Shown here piece after piece: positions 25,162-34,350 of a stretch of DNA of 64,000 nt. How positions within the stretch are numbered: position 1 is the stretch's first letter; every line of letters starts with the position of its first letter. The notes under the pieces were generated by a model, which had not been told where the DNA came from, made no database searches, and saw nothing but the letters and a program-made list of their open reading frames with translations. The stretch spans positions 1-64,000 of the forward strand of contig JAKDNM010000005.1 of NCBI GenBank assembly GCA_030456445.1, written 5' to 3'. Origin of the DNA: Hyphomicrobiales bacterium (lineage in GTDB: Bacteria > Pseudomonadota > Alphaproteobacteria > Rhizobiales > Rhizobiaceae). The position numbers and the translations under genes are program-made.

Positions 25162-26418
25162 TTAGCGCTTGTCGTAGGGCGGCATCGGCCAGACTGTCTT
25201 GGCGACGGCGGCGCCTTCAGGCGCAACCACGATCAACTCGCCGCCGACATTCTGGATCGAGGCGTCGCCGACCTTGTCGTTCTGGCCCTTCGCGTTGAAG
25301 CTGATGCCGGCACCGATCGAGACGTTGTCGGTGATGTTGGTGGAGCGCACCGCCTCAGTCAGTTCCTTGGAATCGCCCGTGCCGGCGCGCTTGTAGGCGT
25401 CGGCGGCCACCAGGAGCGCCTCGAACGTATAGACGTGGTTGGTGTTCATGTTGACGTCCGGATAGGCCTTCTTCATGGCTGCCTTCAGCGTCTGGCTGAG
25501 CTTCTTCTTCGGATCGTACCACGGCACGAAGGAGATCGGCCCGTCGGAGAGCTTGCCGAGCGTCTTGAAATACTGGTCCTCGTACCAGCCCGGCCCCATC
25601 GAAAGGACCGCCTCGGGCGTCCAGCGCTGCTTGACCAGTTCGCGGGTAAGCAGGATGGCGTCGTTCAGGCGGCTGACGACGAGAAGCGCGTCGGCGCCGG
25701 TCGCCTTGGCCTTGGCGATCTCCACCGAGAGGTCGCGCGCGGCGCGGTCATAGGCGATGGTTTCGGTCACCTTGTAGGGCATGTCGAATTTCGGCATGAC
25801 CTTGCCGATGCCGCCGGCCATCGACGTGCCGAACGTGTCGTTGACGTGCAGGAAGACCACCGATTTCGGCGCCGAGCCGACCTGCTTGAAGATCTCCAAC
25901 TGCTGCTTGAAGGCGTCGGTGAGGATGGTGACGGCGGTCGGGAAGTTGCGGAAGACGTATTTGTAGCCCTGTTCGGTGATCTGCGGCGCCGCGGCGATGT
26001 TGATGACGAAGGGAATGCCCTTCTGCTCGGCGACCTGCGCTATCGCGGCGCTCTGGCCGGAATCGAACGCACCCACCAGAAGCTGCGCTCCGTCGCCGAT
26101 CAGTTTCTCGGCCTGGGAGCGTGCGGTCTGCTCGTTGGATTCGGTGTCGCCGTTCATGATCTGGAGTTCGGGCAGGCCGAGTTCCTTCAGGATCGGCGCG
26201 GCGACCTCGACGCCGCGCTGGCAGTCCTGGCCGATGCCGGCCTGCACGCCCGAGCGCGGCAGGAGCACGCCGACCTTGAGCGGGCCGCCCGCCGCGCGCA
26301 CGATCGAGAAGGGCGACGTTCCGGCGACGATGCCGGCCGCTCCTATACCCGCCACCACGGTGCGGCGGGTGACACTCCCGGCGGCGCCGGCGGCCTTGCT
26401 GATATTGCTGTTGGTCAT
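25162..26418 (-). CDS. ABC transporter substrate-binding protein (LivJ/LivK type)
   Basis: 418-residue periplasmic type I binding protein. The N-terminus has a twin-arginine-like signal, VTRRTVVAGIGAAG, ending near AAGGPLKVGVLLP. The GDTESNEQTARSQAEKLI and GAFDSGQSAAIAQVAEQKGIPFV stretches are typical of amino acid or amide binders. GGGAGGA before the ATG at 26418 fixes the start. It is first in the operon. The ligand (branched-chain amino acids, amides or another small solute) cannot be deduced. Confidence 0.92.
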   Translation of the reverse strand: MTNSNISKAAGAAGSVTRRTVVAGIGAAGIVAGTSPFSIVRAAGGPLKVGVLLPRSGVQAGIGQDCQRGVEVAAPILKELGLPELQIMNGDTESNEQTARSQAEKLIGDGAQLLVGAFDSGQSAAIAQVAEQKGIPFVINIAAAPQITEQGYKYVFRNFPTAVTILTDAFKQQLEIFKQVGSAPKSVVFLHVNDTFGTSMAGGIGKVMPKFDMPYKVTETIAYDRAARDLSVEIAKAKATGADALLVVSRLNDAILLTRELVKQRWTPEAVLSMGPGWYEDQYFKTLGKLSDGPISFVPWYDPKKKLSQTLKAAMKKAYPDVNMNTNHVYTFEALLVAADAYKRAGTGDSKELTEAVRSTNITDNVSIGAGISFNAKGQNDKVGDASIQNVGGELIVVAPEGAAVAKTVWPMPPYDKR

Positions 26419-26624
26419 TTGGCTTTCCTCCCTGCGGGCACGGTCCGAGAGCCGCCCCTTAACCCTTTTCCCGCGCCGATCGGGCACGTCGATCCGGCCG
26501 GATCGGGCCCGGTCGGCGATGGCGGCATTCTTAATGGGTAGTACGGCAGCGTCAATGAGAAGCGGTACGATCTCGGTGCTTCTTCGGCACACCCTGACTT
26601 TCGTCGAATGCGAGACGAGGCAGC

Positions 26625-27425
26625 CTAAAGCGTAAAGCCCTCGCCGAGATAGAGGCGGCGCACATCGGCGTTGCCCACCACTTCCGAGGGCTCGCCATGG
26701 GTGAGAACCTTGCCGGCGTGGATGATGTAGGCCCGGTCGATGAGGCCGAGCGTCTCGCGCACATTGTGGTCGGTGATGAGGACGCCGATGCCGCGGCTGG
26801 TCAGATGCCGCACCAGTTGCTGGATGTCGAAGACGGCGATCGGGTCGATGCCGGCGAAAGGCTCGTCCAGCAGCATGAATTTCGGGCTCGATGCCAGTGC
26901 GCGGGCGATTTCGAGACGCCGTCTTTCTCCGCCGGAAAGCGAGATCGACGGCGCCTTGCGCAAATGGCTGATATTGAATTCGTCGAGCAATTCGTCCAGC
27001 CGCCGCTCACGCTCCTTGCGGTTCTTTTCCACAATCTCCAGAACGGCGCGGATATTCGCCTCGACCGAAAGGCCACGGAAGATGGACGCTTCCTGAGGCA
27101 GGTAGCCGACGCCGAGCCGGGCACGGCGGTACATGGGCAGCGCGGTCACGTCGTAGCCGTCGATGGAAATGGTCCCTTTGTCGACCGGCACCAGCCCGGT
27201 GACCATGTAGAAGCAGGTGGTCTTGCCGGCCCCGTTCGGCCCGAGCAGGCCGACAGCTTCGCCGGCCCTGACCCCGATCGACACGCCGCTCACGACCTGG
27301 CGGCCCTTGTAGCTCTTGGTCAGGCCGCGCGCGATGAGCGTGCCTTTCAGCCGTTCCGGATCGATGGCGGCGGTTTCGCCATTTTCAGGCTGCGCGGGCG
27401 CGGAAATCTTCGAGACTGCCGTCAA
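26625..27425 (-). CDS. lptB: lipopolysaccharide export ABC ATPase LptB
   Basis: 266-residue ATPase that powers LPS extraction by LptFG. Walker [10 protein letters not shown], signature [15 protein letters not shown] and Walker [13 protein letters not shown] are complete. An N-terminal extension of about 28 residues precedes the core. The start is a TTG at 27425, one base past the lptA stop; a downstream start is possible. In most rhizobia rpoN follows lptB directly. Here an amino acid transporter operon follows instead. Confidence 0.93.
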   Translation of the reverse strand: MTAVSKISAPAQPENGETAAIDPERLKGTLIARGLTKSYKGRQVVSGVSIGVRAGEAVGLLGPNGAGKTTCFYMVTGLVPVDKGTISIDGYDVTALPMYRRARLGVGYLPQEASIFRGLSVEANIRAVLEIVEKNRKERERRLDELLDEFNISHLRKAPSISLSGGERRRLEIARALASSPKFMLLDEPFAGIDPIAVFDIQQLVRHLTSRGIGVLITDHNVRETLGLIDRAYIIHAGKVLTHGEPSEVVGNADVRRLYLGEGFTL

Positions 27426-27426
27426 G

Positions 27427-28029
27427 CTATTTAGCCGCCTTCTTCTTGTCGGGCGTCAGCAGCACCTTGACGCGGCCGTTCTCTTTGGAGCCGTCGCAGC
27501 CGTCGAGCTTGGAGAGGCCTGTCTTGAGATTGGCTGTCAGCTTGCAGCCCATGACGACGTTGTCGCCCTGCGTCAGCACCACCTGGTTGCCTTCGAGCAC
27601 GAGAACCTGGGTCTGCATGTCGAACGTGCCGTGATCGCCGGTGGCGATCTGGTCGTTGGACTTCACATAGACTTTTCCGTCGACGTCGATGCTCTTGATG
27701 TTGCCGGACCCGCCAGTGACGGTTCCGCCCGCGCCCTTGAGGTAGTACACGATCATGCGGCCGGCCTTCAACAGCGTCGTACCCTGAACGACGTTGACAT
27801 TGCCGGTGAAGATGGCCGTGTTGTCCTTGTCGTGGACCTCGAGATTGTCGCTTTCGATCTGGATCGGCTTGTCGCCCGAAAGCTTCATGCCGGAGAAGCT
27901 GTCATTCGTGCCGGCCTGCGATCCGTTTTGCTGGGCCAGCGCCGGCCCGGCCGCGAGCATCGAAGCGCCGGCAAGCAAGCCGCATGAAATTGCAAGAAGA
28001 AAACTAGCGCGGCGCATTGGTCGCTCCAT
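27427..28029 (-). CDS. lptA: lipopolysaccharide transport periplasmic protein LptA
   Basis: 200-residue periplasmic protein that forms the LPS bridge between the membranes. A signal peptide of about 34 residues ends ALAQQ. The OstA-like beta-jellyroll carries [19 protein letters not shown] and [12 protein letters not shown]-like repeats ([19 protein letters not shown]). The C-terminus is Lys-rich. Its start overlaps lptC by 26 bases; a second ATG at 28017 is also possible, each with GGAG at suitable distance. Confidence 0.93.
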   Translation of the reverse strand: MERPMRRASFLLAISCGLLAGASMLAAGPALAQQNGSQAGTNDSFSGMKLSGDKPIQIESDNLEVHDKDNTAIFTGNVNVVQGTTLLKAGRMIVYYLKGAGGTVTGGSGNIKSIDVDGKVYVKSNDQIATGDHGTFDMQTQVLVLEGNQVVLTQGDNVVMGCKLTANLKTGLSKLDGCDGSKENGRVKVLLTPDKKKAAK

Positions 28030-28729
28030 TGTTGTCTCCGGCGGCTTTCTTTTTTTCGGGCATCATCGTCACTCGAACTTTCTGGTCGAAGACAAGCACT
28101 TTGCCCCGATCCTGTACAGTCATGCCGTCCGCGGTGATATGCGATCCCTTTAGAGTAATATCGACCGGATCGGAAGTCTTCAAATCTCCCGTCGCGATAT
28201 TGACGAAGGCGGAATTGAGCTTGGCGACGAGGCCGTCCGTCGTCGTCACGGTCATCGCGCTCGGGACGTCGAGCGTATCTTCCTTCTTGTTGTAGATGCC
28301 TTTGGCCGCGCTCACATTGGCCCAGTTGTCATCGCTGACGGGAAGCCTGGCGGTGATGTCGTGGAGCTGGACGATGTCGGTATTCGTCACGTCCTGCACG
28401 GCGCGCGCGGCCTTGAGCGAATAGGGACGGTTCTGTCTGGTAAAGCCCTCCAGCCTCGGATTGGCCATGGTGAGCTTGCCGTCGCTATAGCTGGAGCCGA
28501 TTATATCGACTGCCATGCCGCCCGGCGTCAGCAGATAGGAATAGATCGTGAAGCCGACGACAATGAGGATAGCCAGGCTAGGCAGCAACACCTTCAGCAT
28601 TCTGACGGCGCCGGAGTGCCGCCTGGCACGGCGAAACGCCTGCTCGACCGAACGGCCGCCGCTCTCGTTCGCCGGGGAAACGGCCGGGTCGGGCCGGAGG
28701 GTTCTGCGCTCAGCGTCTATCGTTGTCAC
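28004..28729 (-). CDS. lptC: LPS export ABC transporter periplasmic protein LptC
   Basis: 241-residue bitopic protein. After a cytosolic N-terminus of about 45 residues comes one membrane helix (VLLPSLAILIVVGFTIYSYLL), then a periplasmic OstA-like domain. It hands LPS from LptBFG to LptA. The GTG at 28729 is the start because an in-frame stop lies shortly upstream. It is first of lptC-lptA-lptB, and the three genes overlap or nearly touch. Confidence 0.9.
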   Translation of the reverse strand: MTTIDAERRTLRPDPAVSPANESGGRSVEQAFRRARRHSGAVRMLKVLLPSLAILIVVGFTIYSYLLTPGGMAVDIIGSSYSDGKLTMANPRLEGFTRQNRPYSLKAARAVQDVTNTDIVQLHDITARLPVSDDNWANVSAAKGIYNKKEDTLDVPSAMTVTTTDGLVAKLNSAFVNIATGDLKTSDPVDITLKGSHITADGMTVQDRGKVLVFDQKVRVTMMPEKKKAAGDNNGATNAPR

Positions 28730-29031
28730 CGGCTCGATCCGAATCGATTTTCATTTTCACGGTGCGCGTCGGATGCCGCGCAATATCCGTGCACTCCGAC
28801 CGTCTCCTGCCGAAGCGACTAACCCAACCAAGCCCGCCCTGTGTCTATTGGTTTGATACGCCTTCTGCGAGGCGCTCGGCAATTTTCATCCCAATATGGT
28901 GATTTTGCGGTCGAACGCCAGTGTGAACTTTGTCGAGGAGCGGCTCCGCAGGGCGTGGCGGAAAGCGGTGGCGGCAAAGAAGCGCATGGCATAGGAATGA
29001 CTTCCGGGCGGCAAATACGGGAAACAACGAC
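28730..29031. other. lptC-sppA divergent intergenic region
   Basis: This 302-base stretch separates two divergent operons and must hold both promoters. I see no convincing gene, no strong hairpin, and no perfect sigma-70 box pair. The rnd gene, often upstream of lptC in rhizobia, is not here. Confidence 0.5.
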
Positions 29032-29973
29032 ATGGCTACACGGGCCGACGAACTGATCGACCGCCACCGCCTGCGGCGGAAACTGACTTTCTGGCGCGTC
29101 GTGGCGCTTGTCGTTATCGCGCTTGCGGTGGCGTGGGCCGGATCGAGGCTGTACCGGAACGAATACGGCTCCCTTGCGGCCAATCATATCGCCAAGGTCA
29201 AGATCGCCGGTACGATCGCACAGGACGACGATCTCGTCGACCAACTCGAGAGATTGCGCACTTCGCCTGCCGTCAAGGGCTTGATTCTGGAGATCAATTC
29301 GCCAGGTGGTACGACCGCGGGCGGCGAACAGCTTTACGAGGAAGTGCGCCGCGTGGCCGCCGAAAAGCCTGTCGTGGCCGAGATCACCGGGCTTGGAGCC
29401 TCGGCGGCCTATATGGTGGCCGCTGCGGCCGACCATATCGTGGCGCGCCAGACCTCCATTGTCGGCTCGATCGGCGTGCTGGTCGAATTTCCGGACGTTA
29501 CCGGCCTGATGGACAAGATCGGCGTCAAGCTCGAAGCGATCAAATCTTCGCCGCTCAAGGCCGAGCCCTCGCCCTTCACGCCGACGACGGATGAGGAGCG
29601 CGCCATGGTCCAGAAGCTGATTTCCGACAGCTACGACTGGTTCGTCGGGCTGGTCGTCTCGCGCCGGCCGCTTTCCCGCGACGAGGTACTGAAGCTCGCG
29701 GACGGATCGATCTTCACCGGACGTCAGGCCGTCGCCAACAAACTGGTCGACGAGGTCGGCGGCGAGCGTGAGGCCGTGGCCTGGCTGGCGAAGAAAGGCG
29801 TCGATCCGAATCTGGCGATCATCGAATGGAAATCGCCGAGCGGCCGCAGTTTTTTCTTCTCCAAAGCGCTCGCCCGCGCTGTCGGCCTGCCGGAGGGAAC
29901 GGCCGGTCTTTTCGAGCGGATCGGCGCCGACCGCATCTTCCTTGACGGTCTCCTGTCGGTCTGGCACCCTTGA
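29032..29973 (+). CDS. sppA: signal peptide peptidase SppA, short form
   Basis: 313-residue membrane-anchored serine protease that degrades cleaved signal peptides. One N-terminal helix lies at about residues 22-40. The catalytic Ser 124 is in GLGASAAYM and the Lys 176 is in SPLKAEPSPF, the Ser/Lys dyad of SppA. ILEINSPGG is the conserved strand. The ATG at 29032 is taken as start because the core begins about 50 residues later; a longer form from 28930 has no family support. Confidence 0.93.
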   Translation: MATRADELIDRHRLRRKLTFWRVVALVVIALAVAWAGSRLYRNEYGSLAANHIAKVKIAGTIAQDDDLVDQLERLRTSPAVKGLILEINSPGGTTAGGEQLYEEVRRVAAEKPVVAEITGLGASAAYMVAAAADHIVARQTSIVGSIGVLVEFPDVTGLMDKIGVKLEAIKSSPLKAEPSPFTPTTDEERAMVQKLISDSYDWFVGLVVSRRPLSRDEVLKLADGSIFTGRQAVANKLVDEVGGEREAVAWLAKKGVDPNLAIIEWKSPSGRSFFFSKALARAVGLPEGTAGLFERIGADRIFLDGLLSVWHP

Positions 29974-30054
29974 CGGCAGAGCTTGAGCAATTGAAAAGCA
30001 AGCAGAATTCGATTCCGTCGAAGTCTGACCAAGCACGCCCCGGGGACGCTATCC

Positions 30055-30336
30055 ATGATCAAATCCGAACTCGTGCAGACGATTGCCAATCGTAATCCGC
30101 ACCTTTTCCTGCGGGATGTCGAGAACATAGTGAATGCCATTTTCGAGGAGATCACGCACGCGCTGGCCGATGGCAACCGCGTGGAATTGCGTGGTTTCGG
30201 TGCCTTTTCCGTCAAGAATCGCCCAGCCCGGACCGGCCGCAATCCGCGCACCGGCGAATCGGTCGAGGTCGAGGAGAAATGGGTTCCCTTCTTCAAGACC
30301 GGCAAGGAACTGCGCGAGCGGCTGAACGGCCAATAA
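30055..30336 (+). CDS. ihfB: integration host factor subunit beta
   Basis: 93-residue DNA-bending protein of the HU/IHF family. [12 protein letters not shown] holds the Pro that intercalates DNA, and [14 protein letters not shown] is the conserved arm strand. It works as a heterodimer with IHF-alpha in nucleoid structure and as a helper at sigma-54 promoters, which suits a genome with rpoN nearby. It lies between sppA and lapA, as in other rhizobia. Confidence 0.95.
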   Translation: MIKSELVQTIANRNPHLFLRDVENIVNAIFEEITHALADGNRVELRGFGAFSVKNRPARTGRNPRTGESVEVEEKWVPFFKTGKELRERLNGQ

Positions 30337-30491
30337 GATTTTCGTCGGCCGTCATTCTGCGGCATTGTCGACCTTTCCCATTGGAACGGCGGGCGTTAGA
30401 AGTAACCGGAGAGGCGTGAAAACCCCCGTGAACCGGACTGCTGCCGTGTAGCAGGCAGTTCGGACCGGGTTCTGACCCTGTTGGGCGGCGT

Positions 30492-30833
30492 ATGATTAAG
30501 CGGATAGTAACCATAATCGTAATTATTCCGGTGGCGATCGTGCTGATCGCTCTCGCCGTGGCCAATCGAGCCTCCGTGCCGTTCACGCTCGACCCGTTCA
30601 ATCCGGGCAACCCCGGCCTGACGCTTTCGCTGCCGCTTTTCATCTATCTTTTCCTGGCGCTTTTGCTCGGCGTCCTGATCGGCAGCGCGGCGACCTGGCT
30701 GCGCCAGGGGCGCTATCGCAAGCGCGCCCGCAGGAATGCCGACGAGGCGCGGACGCTTCGCGAGGAGGCGGCCCGCGCCAAGCCGCCGGCACAGGCACTA
30801 CAGACCCGCGCCCTCTCCCAAACTCCTGATTGA
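30492..30833 (+). CDS. LapA family (DUF1049) membrane protein
   Basis: 113-residue protein with two membrane helices (about residues 5-25 and 45-70), then a basic Arg/Ala-rich cytosolic tail with coiled-coil character. This is the LapA/YciS layout; E. coli LapA works with LapB in controlling LPS synthesis through LpxC. The ATG at 30492 follows a 155-base gap that holds a small hairpin at 30433-30463. There is no lapB next to it. Confidence 0.85.
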   Translation: MIKRIVTIIVIIPVAIVLIALAVANRASVPFTLDPFNPGNPGLTLSLPLFIYLFLALLLGVLIGSAATWLRQGRYRKRARRNADEARTLREEAARAKPPAQALQTRALSQTPD

Positions 30834-30866
30834 AGCCGCCGGTTTGGTTGCGGACGATATGGGGCT

Positions 30867-31919
30867 ATGGCACAAGCGGCCCGGATTTCCCGGAGACCTC
30901 CGCAATTGAAACCTTCGCGCGACAGACGCGGCGACAATCGCTCCGAACCGTCCAGTCGCGCCGCCACGCCTGCGAAAACGCATGAGGCCGGACCGCGTCC
31001 GCTGGCCCGGCGCGACGGGCCGCTGCCGCACGAAAATCTTCCGCTCATTCTGGAAGTCCAGCCTGACGAGGACTACGCGTTGCTCGATTCCGGCGGCGGC
31101 GAGAAACTGGAGCAATACGGTCCTTATCGTATCGTACGCCCCGAAGGGCAGGCGATCTGGCAAAAGGCATTGCCCGCGCGCGAATGGCAATGCGCCGACG
31201 CCGTCTTCACCGGCAACATCGACGAAGAGGGCATGGGCCGCTGGCGCTTCCCGAAGGCGCCGCTCGGCGAGACATGGCCGATGCGCCATGCCGGGATCGA
31301 CTATCTCGGCCGCTTCACCTCCTTTCGCCATGTCGGCGTCTTTCCCGAGCAGGCGTCGCACTGGGATCACATGGACGGGCTGATCCGGGGCGCCGGCAGG
31401 CCCGTGAAAGTGCTGAACCTCTTCGGCTATACCGGCCTTGCCTCGCTGGTCGCGGCGCGCGCAGGCGCCGAGGTTACCCATGTCGACGCCTCGAAGAAGG
31501 CGATCGGCTGGGCGCGCGAGAACCAGGAGATCGCCCGGCTCGGCGACAGGCCGATCCGATGGATCTGCGAGGACGCCATGAAATTCGCCGAGCGCGAGGA
31601 GCGCCGCGGCAGCCGCTACGACATCGTCCTTCTCGACCCGCCGGCCTATGGGCGGGGGCCGAAAGGCGAGGTCTGGCAGCTTTTCGACGATCTGCCGGCG
31701 CTGGCCGACATCTGCCGCTCGATCCTCGCCCCGAAACCTCTCGCGGTCGTGCTGACGGCCTATTCCATCCGCGCTTCCTTCTTCGCCATTCATGCGCTGA
31801 TGCGCGATACTTTCGCCGGCATGGGCGGGCGCGTCGAATCGGGTGAATTGGTGATCCGCGAGAAATCGGCCGGCCGGGCGCTTTCAACCTCGCTGTTCTC
31901 GCGGTGGGTGGCTGAATGA
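30867..31919 (+). CDS. class I SAM-dependent (rRNA-type) methyltransferase
   Basis: 350-residue methyltransferase. The first 60 residues are basic, low-complexity sequence. The Rossmann core starts with the SAM-binding LNLFGYTGLASLVAARAGA near residue 192, then VTHVDASKKAIGWARENQE, and the catalytic-type motif DPPAYGRG. This resembles the RlmI/RlmKL group of 23S rRNA methyltransferases. The target base is not known. The 4-base ATGA overlap with the next RNA methyltransferase suggests coupled expression. Confidence 0.85.
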   Translation: MAQAARISRRPPQLKPSRDRRGDNRSEPSSRAATPAKTHEAGPRPLARRDGPLPHENLPLILEVQPDEDYALLDSGGGEKLEQYGPYRIVRPEGQAIWQKALPAREWQCADAVFTGNIDEEGMGRWRFPKAPLGETWPMRHAGIDYLGRFTSFRHVGVFPEQASHWDHMDGLIRGAGRPVKVLNLFGYTGLASLVAARAGAEVTHVDASKKAIGWARENQEIARLGDRPIRWICEDAMKFAEREERRGSRYDIVLLDPPAYGRGPKGEVWQLFDDLPALADICRSILAPKPLAVVLTAYSIRASFFAIHALMRDTFAGMGGRVESGELVIREKSAGRALSTSLFSRWVAE

Positions 31920-32758
31920 ATACCCGCGTCGGACAGGTCAAGGAAGTCACCAGCCTTTCCAACCCGCTGGTCAAGGATATCCGTGCGTTGGCGCTGAAGA
32001 AGTTCCGCGATCGCGAGGGCGCCTTCATCGCGGAAGGGCTGAAGCTCGTCATCGACGCGCTCGATCAGGGCTGGTCGATCCGCACGCTGGTCTTCGCCAA
32101 GGCGGGCCTCGGCAATCCCGCCGTCGAAAAGGCCGCCGCCCGCACGGTGGCCGCCGGCGGAACCGTGCTCGAAGTCACCGAGAAAGTGCTCGGCGCCATC
32201 ACCCGCCGCGACAATCCGCAAATGGTCATCGGGGTTTTCGCCCAGAAATTCGTGCCGCTTGCCTCGGTCCGGCCCTCCGGCGAGGATGTCTGGGTGGCGC
32301 TCGACCGCGTACGCGATCCCGGCAATCTCGGCACCATCATCCGCACCATCGACGCGGCCGGCGCCAAAGGCGTCATCCTGGTCGGCGACTGCACCGACCC
32401 TTTTTCGCTCGAAACCGTGCGCGCCACCATGGGCTCTATCTTTTCGGTGCCGGTCGCCAGGGCTTCCGTTGAGGCATTTCTCGGCTGGCGAAAGGATTTT
32501 CCCGGCCTCGTCGCCGGAACGCATCTCAAGGGCGCGGTCGACTACCGCTCGGTCGATTTCTCCGGGCGGCCGGTATTGCTCCTGATGGGCAACGAGCAGC
32601 AGGGCCTGCCGGACGATCTCGCCGCCGTCTGCGGCCGGCTCCTGCGCATCCCGCAGGCTGGACGCGCCGATTCGCTCAATCTTGCGGTCGCCACCGGCGT
32701 CATGCTTTTCGAGATCCGCCGCAACGCCCTCAGGATCGACCCGGAACAAGCCAAGTGA
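31916..32758 (+). CDS. TrmH/SpoU family RNA 2'-O-methyltransferase
   Basis: 280-residue SPOUT enzyme. The N-terminal substrate-binding part (about residues 1-100) precedes the knotted domain with NLGTIIRTIDAAGAKGVIL, LLMGNEQQGLP and DSLNLAVATGVMLFE, which are SpoU motifs 1 to 3. RlmB, which methylates G2251 of 23S rRNA, is the closest functional type, but tRNA targets are possible. Start and stop overlap both neighbours. Confidence 0.9.
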   Translation: MNTRVGQVKEVTSLSNPLVKDIRALALKKFRDREGAFIAEGLKLVIDALDQGWSIRTLVFAKAGLGNPAVEKAAARTVAAGGTVLEVTEKVLGAITRRDNPQMVIGVFAQKFVPLASVRPSGEDVWVALDRVRDPGNLGTIIRTIDAAGAKGVILVGDCTDPFSLETVRATMGSIFSVPVARASVEAFLGWRKDFPGLVAGTHLKGAVDYRSVDFSGRPVLLLMGNEQQGLPDDLAAVCGRLLRIPQAGRADSLNLAVATGVMLFEIRRNALRIDPEQAK

Positions 32759-33261
32759 AACTGCGCTCCATCCTGCCCTATCTCCTGATCGTGGTCGTCG
32801 CCGTCGGCGTCGATCAATGGATCAAGCGGCTTGTCGAGAATGGCATGGCGCTGCACGAGCAGGTCGACCTCCTGCCTTTCCTGGCGCTCTACCACGCGCA
32901 CAACACCGGTATCGCCTTCTCCCTGCTGACGGATTTCGGTGACGTCGGCCTGGTGCTGGTGGCGCTTGCGGTCATCGCGGTCGTGCTGGCGCTTGCCTGG
33001 CGCACCACCGGCCGGCAGGTGCTGGCCCGGGCCGGCTTCGCTCTGGTCGTGGGCGGCGCGATCGGCAATCTCATCGACCGCGCTACGCTTGGCTACGTGA
33101 TCGACTATATCCTGTTCCACACGCCGGTCTGGTCTTTCGCGATCTTCAACCTGGCCGACGCATTCATCACTGTCGGCGCCGGCCTCGTCCTCTTGCAGGA
33201 ATTCGTCGACTGGCGGCGCGATCGCGATACGAGGGAGCCGGAACCGCCCTCCGGGCGTTGA
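32755..33261 (+). CDS. lspA: lipoprotein signal peptidase (signal peptidase II)
   Basis: 168-residue four-helix membrane aspartyl protease that cleaves lipoprotein signal peptides. The catalytic Asp pair is D117 in VIDYI and D135 in [18 protein letters not shown] and GNLIDR are also conserved. The start is GTG, overlapping the previous stop (GTGA). Its lipoprotein substrates in this window would include the RND adaptor and the L,D-transpeptidase. Confidence 0.95.
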   Translation: MKLRSILPYLLIVVVAVGVDQWIKRLVENGMALHEQVDLLPFLALYHAHNTGIAFSLLTDFGDVGLVLVALAVIAVVLALAWRTTGRQVLARAGFALVVGGAIGNLIDRATLGYVIDYILFHTPVWSFAIFNLADAFITVGAGLVLLQEFVDWRRDRDTREPEPPSGR

Positions 33262-33307
33262 CGGAAACGAGTTAACTGTCCAGGCGGTGCTGAAAACGGA
33301 GAAAAAG

Positions 33308-34300
33308 ATGCCCGATACGTTCAAGGCCATTCTCATCTCGCGCGACGAGGAAAAGAAACAGTCGGTCGCCGTGACGGAACTCACCGATGCCGATTTGATG
33401 GAAGGCGACGTCACCGTCGCCGTCGAGGCGACCACGGTGAACTACAAGGACGGGCTCGCCATCACCGGCAAGGCGCCGGTTGTGCGCCGCTTCCCGCTTG
33501 TGCCGGGCATCGATTTCGCCGGCACGGTGATCCAGTCGGTCCATCCGGACTGGAAGGAGGGCGATAAGGTCATTCTCAATGGCTGGGGTGTCGGCGAGAC
33601 GCATTACGGCGCCTATGCCGGCCATGCCCGCGTCAACGGCGACTGGCTGGTGCCGCTGCCGGAAAGCATGACCGCGCATCAGGCGATGGCGGTGGGCACG
33701 GCCGGCTATACGGCCATGCTCTGCATCCTGGCGCTGGAGCGCCACGGCATCACGCCGACGCGCGGGCCGGTGGTTGTGACGGGCGCGGCCGGCGGTGTCG
33801 GCTCGGTCGCCGTCTCCATCCTTTCCAGGCTAGGCTACCATGTCGTCGCCTCGACCGGCCGGGCCGCCGAGGAGACCTATCTGCGCGATCTCGGCGCCGC
33901 CGAGATCATCGCACGCGACGAATTGTCGGGGCCGGCGAAGCCGCTCAACAAGGAGCGCTGGGCGGGCGGCATCGACGCGGTCGGCAGCCACACCCTCGCC
34001 AACGTGCTTTCCATGACCTCCTATGGCGGCGCGGTAGCCGCCTGCGGGCTGGCGCAGGGCATGGACCTGCCGGCAAGCGTGGCGCCATTCATCCTGCGCG
34101 GCGTCTCGCTGCTCGGCATCGATTCGGTGATGGCGCCCAAGCCCATCCGCATAGAGGCCTGGCGGCGCATCGCTTCCGACCTCGACCACGCAAAGCTTGC
34201 CGCGCTTTCCACCACCGTTGGTTTCGACGGCATCGTTCAGGCCGCCCACGATATCGTCGAGGGCAGGGTGCGGGGCCGCATCGTGGTCGATATGGAGTAA
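33308..34300 (+). CDS. acuI: acrylyl-CoA reductase/quinone oxidoreductase, YhdH/AcuI type
   Basis: 330-residue zinc-independent MDR-family NADPH oxidoreductase. Family features are [20 protein letters not shown], the nucleotide-binding [16 protein letters not shown] near residue 160, and [16 protein letters not shown]. AcuI reduces acrylyl-CoA to propionyl-CoA and protects against acrylate. GGAGAAAAAG before the ATG at 33308 fixes the start; an upstream ATG at 33287 would place it before this site. Confidence 0.88.
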   Translation: MPDTFKAILISRDEEKKQSVAVTELTDADLMEGDVTVAVEATTVNYKDGLAITGKAPVVRRFPLVPGIDFAGTVIQSVHPDWKEGDKVILNGWGVGETHYGAYAGHARVNGDWLVPLPESMTAHQAMAVGTAGYTAMLCILALERHGITPTRGPVVVTGAAGGVGSVAVSILSRLGYHVVASTGRAAEETYLRDLGAAEIIARDELSGPAKPLNKERWAGGIDAVGSHTLANVLSMTSYGGAVAACGLAQGMDLPASVAPFILRGVSLLGIDSVMAPKPIRIEAWRRIASDLDHAKLAALSTTVGFDGIVQAAHDIVEGRVRGRIVVDME

Positions 34301-34350
34301 AATGCCGCTTCGCTAAAATTGTAGTGAAGCCCAAAAACCTTCCCTAATCG

